A DNA stretch of 55,791 bases. Origin: Thermoanaerobacterales bacterium. Lineage in GTDB: Bacteria > Actinomycetota > Acidimicrobiia > Acidimicrobiales > JACDCH01. Below, piece by piece: positions 8,785 to 15,588 of this stretch. The position numbers and the translations under genes were made by a program. Under the pieces are notes generated by a model that was given only the letters and a program-made list of their open reading frames with translations, did not search any database and was not told the DNA's origin. Position 1 is the stretch's first letter, and every line of letters starts with the position of its first letter. The stretch covers positions 1 through 55,791 of the forward strand of contig PKRH01000004.1 of NCBI GenBank assembly GCA_017577565.1, given 5' to 3'.

Positions 8785-8800
8785 GCGCCCCTGGGGGCGC
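8785..8800 (+). promoter_or_regulatory. Hairpin abutting a ribosome-binding site
   Basis: GCGCCCC-TG-GGGGCGC (about 5-7 bp when folded) ends just before the Shine-Dalgarno GGGGAGGTGG of the next gene (ATG 8815). It could limit or pace translation of that gene, or serve as a second gyrA terminator. Confidence 0.35.
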
Positions 8801-8814
8801 GGGGAGGTGGTGCC

Positions 8815-9564
8815 ATGCCCGACCGGCGTGGCCGGCGCGCGGCCGCGGTGGGCGGCCGGCAGCGGGCGGCGTCCGCACCGGACGCCGATCGGCGGCCCGG
8901 GGCCGCCCGGGGCGAGGGAGGTCGCGGACGGGCCGGCGACGGCGGCCAGGCCGTGCCGCTGGCGGCGGCGATGTTGGCGCTGGTGGGGGTCGCGCTCGTC
9001 GCCCTGGTGCCGGTGGGTCGGGCGCTGGCCGAGCGGGCCCGCGCCCGGACGGCCGCGGACGCCGCCGCCCTGGCCGGCGCGGCGGGCGGCGAGCCGGCCG
9101 CCCGCGAGCTGGCCGAGGCCAACGGGGCGCGCCTGCTCGAGCTCGAGTCCGACGGCGACGAGGTCGTCGTGCGGGTGCAGGTCGGCGACGTGGACGCCTA
9201 CGCCCGCGCCCGGGGCACCCGGCGGGTCACCGCCGGCGGGGCGGCCACGGGCCCGGGCGGCGACCGGGCCGGTCTCGCCCCGGCGATGCTGGCCGCCCTG
9301 GCCCGGGCCGACGGCCTGTTGGGGCGGCCGGTCGAGGTCGTCTCCGGCCTGCGCACCCGGGTCGAGCAGGAGGAGCTGTGGCGCCGGCGCCACACGAACC
9401 CCTACCCGGTCGCCCGGCCGGGCACCTCGGACCACGAGCGCGGTGTGGCGATCGACGTGCCGCGCGCCGTCGCCGAGGAGCTCGCCGCCATCGGCCCGGC
9501 GGTCGGCCTGTGCCGCCCGCTGCCGCAGACCGACCCGGTCCACTTCGTCCTGTGCGACCCGTGA
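8815..9564 (+). CDS. TadE/Flp-like segment fused to M15 (VanY-type) peptidase
   Basis: A 249-residue protein joining two recognisable parts. After a charged 43-residue lead, residues 44-90 (GQAVPLAAAMLAL, then AERARARTAADAAALAGA) resemble the Tad/Flp pilin-like membrane segment of TadE/TadG-type proteins, with one membrane helix at about 46-70. Residues 176-249 form a D-Ala-D-Ala carboxypeptidase (peptidase M15/VanY) domain. Its zinc ligands are His207 and Asp214 in SDHERGVAIDV and His243 in PVHF. The likely role is cell-wall peptide trimming outside the membrane; the reason for the pilin-like anchor is unknown. ATG start with strong ribosome site GGGGAGGTGG. The combination looks unusual. 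Confidence is high for the M15 domain, moderate for TadE. Confidence 0.8.
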   Translation: MPDRRGRRAAAVGGRQRAASAPDADRRPGAARGEGGRGRAGDGGQAVPLAAAMLALVGVALVALVPVGRALAERARARTAADAAALAGAAGGEPAARELAEANGARLLELESDGDEVVVRVQVGDVDAYARARGTRRVTAGGAATGPGGDRAGLAPAMLAALARADGLLGRPVEVVSGLRTRVEQEELWRRRHTNPYPVARPGTSDHERGVAIDVPRAVAEELAAIGPAVGLCRPLPQTDPVHFVLCDP

Positions 9565-9572
9565 TCGGGCGG

Positions 9573-9602
9573 TTCGGCTCACCCGGCGGTCTGCCGTAGA
9601 CT
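9573..9602 (+). promoter_or_regulatory. Leaderless promoter of the DUF3566 gene
   Basis: TTCGGC (9573-9578), 18 nt, TAGACT (9597-9602), then 7 nt to ATG 9610. The spacing predicts transcription starting at or next to the A of the start codon; no ribosome site is present. Confidence 0.55.
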
Positions 9603-9609
9603 CCGACCG

Positions 9610-10632
9610 ATGCCGGCTGACGTGCCCGGAGTCACCACCGACGACCAGTCCCGACCGCAGCGGGGGGACGAGGGTCGGCGAACCGGGGCGGGCAGCTCGA
9701 CCGACCCCGCCCCGTCGAGCCCGGCGCCACCGCCGGCCGGTGACCACGGCAACGGCGTCGCACCGGAGGCCGACGACCCCACCCTGGCGCCGGCGCCGGA
9801 CGCCACCGCGGTCGACCCGACCGCACCGCTGCCCGCCGGCGACGACGGCGTCCCGCCGCCCCCGGTGCTCGCACCCGAGCCGCCGGCACGCCGGCGGGGG
9901 GCCCGGGGCCGGGCCCGTCCCCTGCGGGCCCGCCGCGCCCGCCGGGCCGACCGGCGCGGCCTGCGGGTGACGCAGCGCCTCTGGTCGATCGACGTGTGGT
10001 CGGTGTTCAAGATCTCGGCGCTCTTCTACCTGTGCCTGGCGCTGATCGTGCTGGTCGCCGGCACGCTGCTCTACAACGCCGGCCGCCGCATCGGCACGAT
10101 CGACCAGTTCGAGAGCTTCGTCAGCCGCATGGCCGCGTACGGCGAGTGCGTCCCCCAGACCGAGGTGCCCGAGGGGGCCCGGTTCGAGGAGGACGACGAC
10201 TGCGGCGAGGGCGAGGTCCTCGTCGGCGGCTTCGAGATCGACGACGGCACGCTGTTCCGGGTGGCCGCGGTCGGCGGCGGCATCCTCGTCGTCGCCGGGT
10301 CGATCGGCAACGTCCTGCTGGTCGTGCTGCTCAACCTGCTCACCGAGCTGACCGGCGGCCTGCGCCACACGATCGTCCGCGAGCCGGTGGGGCGGCGCCG
10401 GGGCGACGGCCGTCCCCGGGCGCCCGGGGACGGGCCCGACCCGGCGGTCGGCGAGCCCGTCCCGGCCGCTCCGGTGGGTGCCGGCGAGCCCCCCGGCGCC
10501 GGGGCGGTCGCGGGCGACCCGGCGGGATCCGCGAACCCCGACCCGGCCGGCGGCCCGCCGGCCGGCGGCCCGGCCTCGGCGCCGGATGCGGCCGGACCAG
10601 CGGGTTCGCCCGACGAGCCACCGCAGCAGTAG
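9610..10632 (+). CDS. DUF3566 transmembrane protein with proline-rich flanks
   Basis: Integral membrane protein of the DUF3566 family, found next to gyrA in many actinobacteria (Rv0007 in M. tuberculosis); biochemical role unknown. The conserved core (about residues 120-255) begins VTQRLWSIDVWSVFKISALF, has two membrane helices (around YLCLALIVLVAGTLLYNAG and ILVVAGSIGNVLLVVLLNLL) and ends in a family-like LLTELTGGLRHTI. It is flanked by long low-complexity Pro/Ala/Asp/Arg tails, and an Arg-rich stretch sits just before the first helix. A 340-residue total is long mainly because of these tails. The gene is probably transcribed without a leader. Its TAG stop overlaps the -10 box of the next tRNA gene. 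Confidence 0.85.
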   Translation: MPADVPGVTTDDQSRPQRGDEGRRTGAGSSTDPAPSSPAPPPAGDHGNGVAPEADDPTLAPAPDATAVDPTAPLPAGDDGVPPPPVLAPEPPARRRGARGRARPLRARRARRADRRGLRVTQRLWSIDVWSVFKISALFYLCLALIVLVAGTLLYNAGRRIGTIDQFESFVSRMAAYGECVPQTEVPEGARFEEDDDCGEGEVLVGGFEIDDGTLFRVAAVGGGILVVAGSIGNVLLVVLLNLLTELTGGLRHTIVREPVGRRRGDGRPRAPGDGPDPAVGEPVPAAPVGAGEPPGAGAVAGDPAGSANPDPAGGPPAGGPASAPDAAGPAGSPDEPPQQ

Positions 10633-10635
10633 GCT
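10630..10635 (+). promoter_or_regulatory. -10 box of tRNA-Ile overlapping a stop codon
   Basis: TAGGCT lies 14 nt before the mature tRNA 5' end; its first three bases are the TAG stop of the DUF3566 gene. No clear -35 is visible. Confidence 0.4.
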
Positions 10636-10649
10636 CAGGGACCTGCCAC

Positions 10650-10723
<74 letters not shown>

Positions 10724-10773
10724 CGCAACCGCCGCCCCGGGGGTGGTCGGCGGGCAGCCACGAGGCCAGGCTC

Positions 10774-10779
10774 TAAGGT
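10774..10779 (+). promoter_or_regulatory. -10 box, leaderless start of the small membrane protein
   Basis: TAAGGT followed by 7 nt and ATG 10787; no ribosome site between them. Confidence 0.45.
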
Positions 10780-10786
10780 GCGGGCC

Positions 10787-10924
10787 ATGGCTTTCCTCCG
10801 CAGGGCGCTCGCCGCCGTGGGCATCGCCGGCATCATCGCCGCCATCCTCCGCTTGCGCGGCTCGGGCGGGACCCCGCCGCAGTCGGGCGGGTGGCGCGAG
10901 CTCAGCGGACCGGACCTGCGGTAG
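10787..10924 (+). CDS. Small membrane protein (45 aa), DLW-39-like
   Basis: Forty-five residues: an Arg-containing start (MAFLRRAL), one hydrophobic helix (AAVGIAGIIAAIL), a Gly/Pro linker and the tail GGWRELSGPDLR. From memory, actinobacteria carry a short DLW-39 protein family in this neighbourhood, named for a C-terminal Asp-Leu-Trp; here the end is Asp-Leu-Arg, so the assignment is tentative. The function is unknown. A TANNNT box exactly 7 nt before the ATG supports a real leaderless gene. The next gene starts 4 nt after its stop, implying co-transcription. Confidence 0.6.
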   Translation: MAFLRRALAAVGIAGIIAAILRLRGSGGTPPQSGGWRELSGPDLR

Positions 10925-10928
10925 CGCC

Positions 10929-11906
10929 GTGCGCGTCCTCGTCTCCGGCGTCGGGGCCGTCGGTGCTCGTGCCGCCCGGTACCTGGTCGCCGACGGCGCC
11001 ACCGAGCAGGTCCTCGTCCACGACACCGATCGCAAGCGGCGCGACGCGGTCGTGCGGTCGCTCGGCGAGCGGGCGCAGCCGATCGACGAGCCCGACCCCG
11101 ACGCCGCCGACCTGGTCCTGCTGGCCTCGCCGGCCGCCCGCCAGGCCGCGGTGGCCCGGGCCGCGGTGGCCGCGGGCCGCCACGTCGTGTCGGTCGGCGA
11201 CAGCATCCCGCTCGTCGAGCAGCTCCTCGACCTCGACGCCGAGGCCCGGGAGCGGGGCGTCGTGGTCGCGGCCGGCGCGGGCTTCGGCCCCGGCCTCTCG
11301 TGCGTGCTGGCCCGCCACGCCGCGGCCGAGCTCGACGCGGTCGACGAGATCCACGTCGCCCACCACGGCACCGGGGGACCGGCCTGTGCCCGCCAGCACC
11401 ACCGGGCGCTGCGCCACACGGGGCTCGACTGGCGCGACCACACGTGGCGCCGCCGCCCGCCGGGCTCGGGGCGCGAGCTGTGCTTCTTCCCCGACCCCAT
11501 CGGCGGCGCCGACTGCTACCGGGCGGCGCTGCCGGACGCGCTGCTGCTCGTGCCGGCCTTCCCGACGGTCAGCCGGGTGACGGCCCGGCTGGCGGCGACC
11601 CGCCGCGACCGCCTGACCGCGGGCCTGCCGATGCTGCGCCCGCCGCACGCCGAGGGGCGCATCGGTGGCCTGCGGGTCGAGGTGCGGGGCCGCCGCGGCG
11701 GCGCCCGGGCCACCGTGGTGCTGGGGGCGGTCGACCGCCCGGCGGTGGCGGCCGGCACGGTCGCCGCGGTGACGGCCGTGTGGGTGGCCACGGGGCGCAC
11801 GCTGGTGACGGGCGCCGCCGGCCTGGCGTCACTGGTCGAGCCGCTGCCGTTCCTGCACGAGCTGGCCCGCGCCGGGGTGCGGGCGGCGGTGTTCGAGGGC
11901 GCCTGA
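10929..11906 (+). CDS. Saccharopine-dehydrogenase-like NAD(P)-binding protein
   Basis: A 325-residue protein with an N-terminal Rossmann fold (VRVLVSGVGAVGARAARYL, then the acidic turn HDTDRKRRD) typical of the saccharopine-dehydrogenase/homospermidine-synthase NADP-binding family. The middle contains GAGFGPGLSCVLARHAA, usual for these enzymes. The substrate cannot be told. GTG start 4 nt after the preceding small gene and no separate promoter visible, so both are likely one transcript. A DUF3105 lipoprotein gene follows after 64 nt with its own promoter. It could be a structural relative without oxidoreductase activity. Confidence 0.7.
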   Translation: MRVLVSGVGAVGARAARYLVADGATEQVLVHDTDRKRRDAVVRSLGERAQPIDEPDPDAADLVLLASPAARQAAVARAAVAAGRHVVSVGDSIPLVEQLLDLDAEARERGVVVAAGAGFGPGLSCVLARHAAAELDAVDEIHVAHHGTGGPACARQHHRALRHTGLDWRDHTWRRRPPGSGRELCFFPDPIGGADCYRAALPDALLLVPAFPTVSRVTARLAATRRDRLTAGLPMLRPPHAEGRIGGLRVEVRGRRGGARATVVLGAVDRPAVAAGTVAAVTAVWVATGRTLVTGAAGLASLVEPLPFLHELARAGVRAAVFEGA

Positions 11907-11956
11907 CCGGGCGCCCGTGGGCGCGGCACGCCTGGGGCCGGGTCGCCGCCGACCAC

Positions 11957-11962
11957 TAGGGT
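11957..11962 (+). promoter_or_regulatory. -10 box, leaderless start of the DUF3105 lipoprotein gene
   Basis: TAGGGT followed by 8 nt and GTG 11971; no ribosome site between them. Confidence 0.45.
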
Positions 11963-11970
11963 CCTGCGCC

Positions 11971-12576
11971 GTGCGCGGACACCGTCGATCCCTGGTCCTG
12001 GTCGCCCTCGTGCTGGCCCTCGCCGCCTGCGGGGACGACGGCGAGACGGCCGACGCGGAGCCCACGGGCGCCGGGCGCCCCACGAGCGGGGGCGAGCACG
12101 TCGGTCCGGCCGACGAGGGCATCGAGGGCGTCGAGGCCTTCCGGGTGGCGAGCAACGAGCACACCGAGGAGGACCTGCGCTACGACCCCTCGCCTCCGGT
12201 GGGCGGCGACCACTTCCCGGTGCCGGCGACCTGCGGCTTCTACGAGGAGGGCACCGAGCCCCCCGAGGAGATGCTGGTCCACTCGCTCGAGCACGGCGCC
12301 GTGTGGGTCGCCTACGACCCCGACCTCGACGAGGGCGCCCGGCAGGCGCTGTCGTCGCTGGTCGCCCAGCAGGCCAAGGTGATCGCCACGCCGCACGACG
12401 GGCTGGACGCGCCGCTCGTCGTGTCGGCCTGGGGCCGCCAGCTCGAGCTCGACGACGTCGCCGACCCCCGGCTGCAGCAGTTCATCGACCTCTACCGCAA
12501 CAGCGGCAACGCCCCGGAGCCGTACGCCGCCTGCCAGGGCGCCGGCGAGCCGGCGGTCGCGGCACCGGCGGCCTGA
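11971..12576 (+). CDS. DUF3105 lipoprotein
   Basis: Secreted lipoprotein of 201 residues. The signal peptide VRGHRRSLVLVALVLALAAC ends in a lipobox with Cys20 as the lipidation site, followed by an Asp/Glu-rich linker. The rest is a DUF3105 domain: GGDHFPVPATCGFYEEG, then LVHSLEHGAVWVAYDP and a C-terminal FIDLYRNSGNAPEPYAAC. His and Cys residues are conserved in the family, but its function is not established. The GTG start is fixed by the TAGGGT box 8 nt upstream and by the good signal peptide. The gene converges on the DinB-family gene downstream. Confidence 0.85.
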   Translation: MRGHRRSLVLVALVLALAACGDDGETADAEPTGAGRPTSGGEHVGPADEGIEGVEAFRVASNEHTEEDLRYDPSPPVGGDHFPVPATCGFYEEGTEPPEEMLVHSLEHGAVWVAYDPDLDEGARQALSSLVAQQAKVIATPHDGLDAPLVVSAWGRQLELDDVADPRLQQFIDLYRNSGNAPEPYAACQGAGEPAVAAPAA

Positions 12577-12582
12577 CCGCCG

Positions 12583-12596
12583 CGCCGGCGCCGGCG
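12583..12596. terminator. Palindrome between convergent genes
   Basis: Perfect 14-nt palindrome CGCCGGCGCCGGCG between two convergent stop codons (12576 and 12601); a plausible bidirectional terminator, although it lacks U-runs. Confidence 0.35.
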
Positions 12597-12600
12597 TCGC

Positions 12601-13323
12601 TCAGACCGTCACGGCCCGGCGCCAGCGGTCGAGCAGGCTGCGGTCGCCGAACACCTCGCAGCGCTCGTGGCCGGTCCGGTTCCACAGCAGCAGCACCAGC
12701 TCCGAGGCCGGCCCTCGCACGGCGACGTCGCCCTTGGCGTGCGTGCGCTCGACCGCCACGCCGTCGGCCCCCAGCGTGACCAGCCACTCGCCCTCGCCGG
12801 CGGGGAGGTCGTCGGTGGCGTGCAGGTGGATGGTCTCGCCGTCCCCGCGCAGGTCGGGGGTGCCGCGCCAGGGCAGGATGACGGTGAACAGCTCGTCGAT
12901 CGCCTCGAGCGCCAGCGCGGTGTCGACCGGGGTCCGCTCGCCGACGGCCAGCTGGGCGTCGACCCGGTGCAGCGCGGCCTCGATCGCCATGCGCCGGGGC
13001 CAGAACATCGCCGGCTGCGGGCCCGCCCAGGTGTCGACCTCGGCCTCGGGGTCGGTCGCCTCGATGGCGGCGACGAGCTCGTCCAGGCCGGCGCGCGCCC
13101 ACGCGACCACGGCGTCGCCCGCCGGCGCCCGCTCGACCTGGATGTCGCGCTCGCCCCGGACCCAGGCGGCCGTCCACCGCCAGACCCGGCCCACGTGGCC
13201 GACGAGGCGCTCGCAGCTCCAGCCGGGGCAGGTGGGCACGGGCCGGTCGAGCGCGCCGCCGGCCGTGCGCAGCAGCAGGTCGGCGTCGGCGCGCAGGCTG
13301 TCGAGGTACCGGGTGCGGTCCAC
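12601..13323 (-). CDS. Maleylpyruvate-isomerase-family (mycothiol-dependent, DinB-like) protein
   Basis: A 240-residue protein of the actinobacterial family with the mycothiol-dependent maleylpyruvate isomerase N-terminal (DinB-like four-helix) domain. Typical is the segment VPTCPGWSCERLVGHVGRVWRW with a metal-binding His, followed by W-rich helices and a second His in AIEAALHRVDAQ. Such proteins act as mycothiol-dependent thiol transferases or isomerases; the substrate here is unknown. I start at GTG 13323 (DRTRYLDSLRADADLLL) because a CAAGAT box lies 6 nt upstream, as for a leaderless gene. A longer in-frame start at 13365 adds 14 unconvincing residues. Confidence 0.75.
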   Translation of the reverse strand: MDRTRYLDSLRADADLLLRTAGGALDRPVPTCPGWSCERLVGHVGRVWRWTAAWVRGERDIQVERAPAGDAVVAWARAGLDELVAAIEATDPEAEVDTWAGPQPAMFWPRRMAIEAALHRVDAQLAVGERTPVDTALALEAIDELFTVILPWRGTPDLRGDGETIHLHATDDLPAGEGEWLVTLGADGVAVERTHAKGDVAVRGPASELVLLLWNRTGHERCEVFGDRSLLDRWRRAVTV

Positions 13324-13378
13324 GCCCCGATCTTGACCCCCACGACCCGCCGCCGCACGCCGCACGGCGTCCCGGCGG

Positions 13379-14173
13379 TCAGCGGCGCAGCAGGGCGAGC
13401 AGCTCGTCGTGGATGGCGCCGTTGGTGGCGACGCCGCTGCCCCCGGCGGCGCCCGGGCGGCCGTCGAGGCTCGTGAACCGCCCGCCGGCCTCGGCCAGGA
13501 TGACCGGCATCGGGGCGACGTCGTAGACCTCGACGGTCGGGTCGACCATGGCGTCGGCCCGGCCCGTGGCCACCATGGCGTAGCCGTAGCCGTCGCCCCA
13601 GGTGCGCAGGTGGCAGCCGGCGTGCTTCACGGCCAGCAGCGCCTCGTCGTCCCAGTGCGAGTAGCTGCTGCTCATGAGGTAGGCGCCGTCGAGGGCCGGT
13701 GTCGTGCTGACCCGGGCGGGGACGCCGTCGGCCCAGCAGCCCCGGCCCCGGCCGGCGTAGACGGCCTGGCCGAGCGCGGGCAGGACGATGACGCCGACGG
13801 CCGGGCCGTGCTCGTCGTCGAGGGCGAGGAGCGTCGAGTAGAGCGGCACGCCGCGGGTGAAGGCCTTCGTGCCGTCGATGGGGTCGACGATCCACCGCCG
13901 CCCGGAGGTGCCGTGGTGCTCGGGCTCCTCCTCGCCGAGCACGCCGTCGTCGGGGAAGCGCTCGGCCAGCCGCTCCCGCACGAGCCGCTCGGCGGCCCGG
14001 TCGGCGGCGGTCACCGGCGTCCCGTCCGCCTTGCTGTCGACGGCCAGGTCGGCGGCGCGGAACCAGCGCAGGGTCACCTCGCCGGCCTCGCGGGCGATCT
14101 CGACGGCGGCGTCCAGCAGCGCCTGGTCGACGGGGGGAGCGGTGGCGGTGTCGGCGGGGGTCACGGCCGCCAT
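13379..14173 (-). CDS. hisN: Histidinol-phosphatase / inositol-monophosphatase family enzyme
   Basis: Mg-dependent phosphatase of the inositol monophosphatase superfamily, 264 residues. Motifs: LGEEEPE (metal-binding acids), WIVDPIDGTKAFTRGVPLY (central metal site, HisN-like) and a C-terminal PTVEVYDVAPMPVILAEAGG. The TKAF(T/V)RG form of the central motif is typical of the HisN branch that hydrolyses histidinol phosphate in actinobacteria, but inositol phosphate cannot be excluded. Other histidine genes are absent nearby. The gene lies between the DinB-family gene and the end of the FAS-II operon, all on the minus strand. Confidence 0.78.
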   Translation of the reverse strand: MAAVTPADTATAPPVDQALLDAAVEIAREAGEVTLRWFRAADLAVDSKADGTPVTAADRAAERLVRERLAERFPDDGVLGEEEPEHHGTSGRRWIVDPIDGTKAFTRGVPLYSTLLALDDEHGPAVGVIVLPALGQAVYAGRGRGCWADGVPARVSTTPALDGAYLMSSSYSHWDDEALLAVKHAGCHLRTWGDGYGYAMVATGRADAMVDPTVEVYDVAPMPVILAEAGGRFTSLDGRPGAAGGSGVATNGAIHDELLALLRR

Positions 14174-14230
14174 GCTGGCAGCCGCCCGTCGCCCGGGGCG
14201 AGACGGGCGGGCCGGATCCGGCCGGCCCGA

Positions 14231-14258
14231 CGGGACCGGCGGCGCGACCGCGGTCCCG
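14231..14258 (-). terminator. Hairpin ending the FAS-II operon
   Basis: CGGGACCG / CGGTCCCG, an 8-bp stem with 12-nt loop, 5 nt past the fabZ stop in the direction of transcription. A second palindrome (GGCCGGATCCGGCC, 14210-14223) follows. No U-run. Confidence 0.45.
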
Positions 14259-14263
14259 GCCGG

Positions 14264-14722
14264 TCAGGAGCGGGGCGCGAGCACGAAGAACAGGCGGGCC
14301 TGGCAGCAGGGCCGGCCGTCGACCGTCGCGGTCGCCCGCCCCCAGCCGCCCCGGCCCGACAGCCGCTCGAGCTCCACGGTCAGCACCAGTTCGTCGCCTG
14401 GGCGCACCTGGCGCCGCCAGCGCACCTCGTCGACCCCGCCGAAGAGCGGCAGCGAACCGGCGTAGCGGTCGAGCGACAGCACGGCGATGGCGCCGGCCTG
14501 GGCGAGGGCCTCGAGCTGGATCACGCCGGGGAGCACGGGGTTGCCGGGGAAGTGCCCGGCCAGGAAGGCCTCCTCGCCGGTGACCCGGTAGCGGGCCACG
14601 ACGCGCTCGCCGGGCACCAGCTCGTCGACGGCGTCGACGAACCGGAACGGCGGCCGGTGGGGCAGCAGCCCGACCGGGTCGCCGGCGGGCCGGTCGGCGT
14701 CGGGCGCCGGCGCCGCCGTCAT
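14264..14722 (-). CDS. fabZ: 3-hydroxyacyl-ACP dehydratase FabZ
   Basis: Hotdog-fold dehydratase of type II fatty acid synthesis that turns 3-hydroxyacyl-ACP into trans-2-enoyl-ACP. It has 152 residues. The active-site His22 is in LLPHRPPFRFVDAV, the catalytic Glu is in LPGVIQLEALAQAG, and GHFPGNPVLPG is the family signature. It is the last gene of the operon; its ATG overlaps the stop of the inhA-like gene by 4 nt (ATGA), so translation is probably coupled. Actinobacteria such as mycobacteria use HadABC here instead, so a FabZ in this operon is a difference from that model. Confidence 0.92.
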   Translation of the reverse strand: MTAAPAPDADRPAGDPVGLLPHRPPFRFVDAVDELVPGERVVARYRVTGEEAFLAGHFPGNPVLPGVIQLEALAQAGAIAVLSLDRYAGSLPLFGGVDEVRWRRQVRPGDELVLTVELERLSGRGGWGRATATVDGRPCCQARLFFVLAPRS

Positions 14723-15573
14723 CCCGCGCCGACCTCCGTGGCCGCCGGGGCGCCGGCGCCGCCGCCCGCCGCGGCGTCGAGCGACGCCCGGGCCTCGGCG
14801 GGCGACAGGGCGATCGCGTGGGCACCCCCGTCGACGTGGACGATCTCGCCGGTCGTGGCCGGGAACCAGTCCGACAGCAGCGCGACGCAGGCCCGGGCGA
14901 CCGGCTCGGGGTCGCGCACGTCCCAGCCGAGGGGCGCCCGCTTGGCCCAGGCGTCCTCCATGGCGTCGAAGTGGGGGATGGAGCGGGCGGCCAGCGTGCG
15001 CAGCGGCCCGGCCGCCACGAGGTTGACCCGCACCCGCCGGGGCCCGAGGTCGCGGGCCAGGTAGCGGGTGGTGGCCTCGAGCGCGGCCTTGGCCACGCCC
15101 ATCCAGTCGTAGGCCGGCCAGGCCTGGGCGGCGTCGAAGTCGAGCGCCACCACCGAGCCGCCCTCGGGCATGAGCGGCAGCAGGGTCTGGGTCAGCGACT
15201 TCAGCGAGTAGGCCGACACGTGGAGGGCGGTGGCGACGTCGTCCCAGCCCGCGGCGAGCAGGCCGTCGTCCTGACCGAGGCAGGCCTCGGGCGCGAAGCC
15301 GATGGCGTGCAGCGCGCCGTCGACCCGGCCCCAGCGCCGGGTCAGCTCCTCGGCGAGCGCCGCGTGGTGGGCCGGGTCGGTGACGTCCAGCTCGACGACG
15401 TCGGGCGGCGCGGGCAGCGTGCGGGCCACCCGCTGGGTCAGCCGCATCCCCCGCCCGAAGGAGGTGAGCACCAGCTCGGCGCCCTGCTCCTGCGCCAGCC
15501 GGGCCACGGCCGCCGCGATCGAGTCCTTGGTGAGCACGCCGGTGATCACCAGCTTCTTGCCCTCGAGCAGCAT
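14719..15573 (-). CDS. fabI: Enoyl-ACP reductase, InhA/FabI type
   Basis: NADH-dependent enoyl-ACP reductase, last step of each FAS-II cycle. The short-chain dehydrogenase fold is of the FabI/InhA branch: KKLVITGVLTKDSIAAAVA at the nucleotide site, LHAIGFAPEACLG, and the active-site pair in YDWMGVAKAALE (Tyr-Met-x3-Lys), with NLVAAGPLRTLAA and LLSDWFPATTGEI. It is closer in motif to mycobacterial InhA than to E. coli FabI by eye. A 28-residue Ala/Gly-rich tail follows the usual end. Strong ribosome site AGGAGG 11 nt before ATG; it starts 15 nt after the accD-like gene. It should be the target of InhA/FabI inhibitors. Confidence 0.93.
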   Translation of the reverse strand: MLLEGKKLVITGVLTKDSIAAAVARLAQEQGAELVLTSFGRGMRLTQRVARTLPAPPDVVELDVTDPAHHAALAEELTRRWGRVDGALHAIGFAPEACLGQDDGLLAAGWDDVATALHVSAYSLKSLTQTLLPLMPEGGSVVALDFDAAQAWPAYDWMGVAKAALEATTRYLARDLGPRRVRVNLVAAGPLRTLAARSIPHFDAMEDAWAKRAPLGWDVRDPEPVARACVALLSDWFPATTGEIVHVDGGAHAIALSPAEARASLDAAAGGGAGAPAATEVGAG

Positions 15574-15588
15574 GTCGTCCCTCGCCTC

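Noticed and set aside
5917..10368. Minus-strand open frame of about 1,480 codons antisense to gyrB, gyrA and beyond
   Set aside because: Shadow frame caused by very high GC; composition is Val/Asp/Glu/Arg/Gly-rich without any domain, and it runs across several real genes and their gaps.
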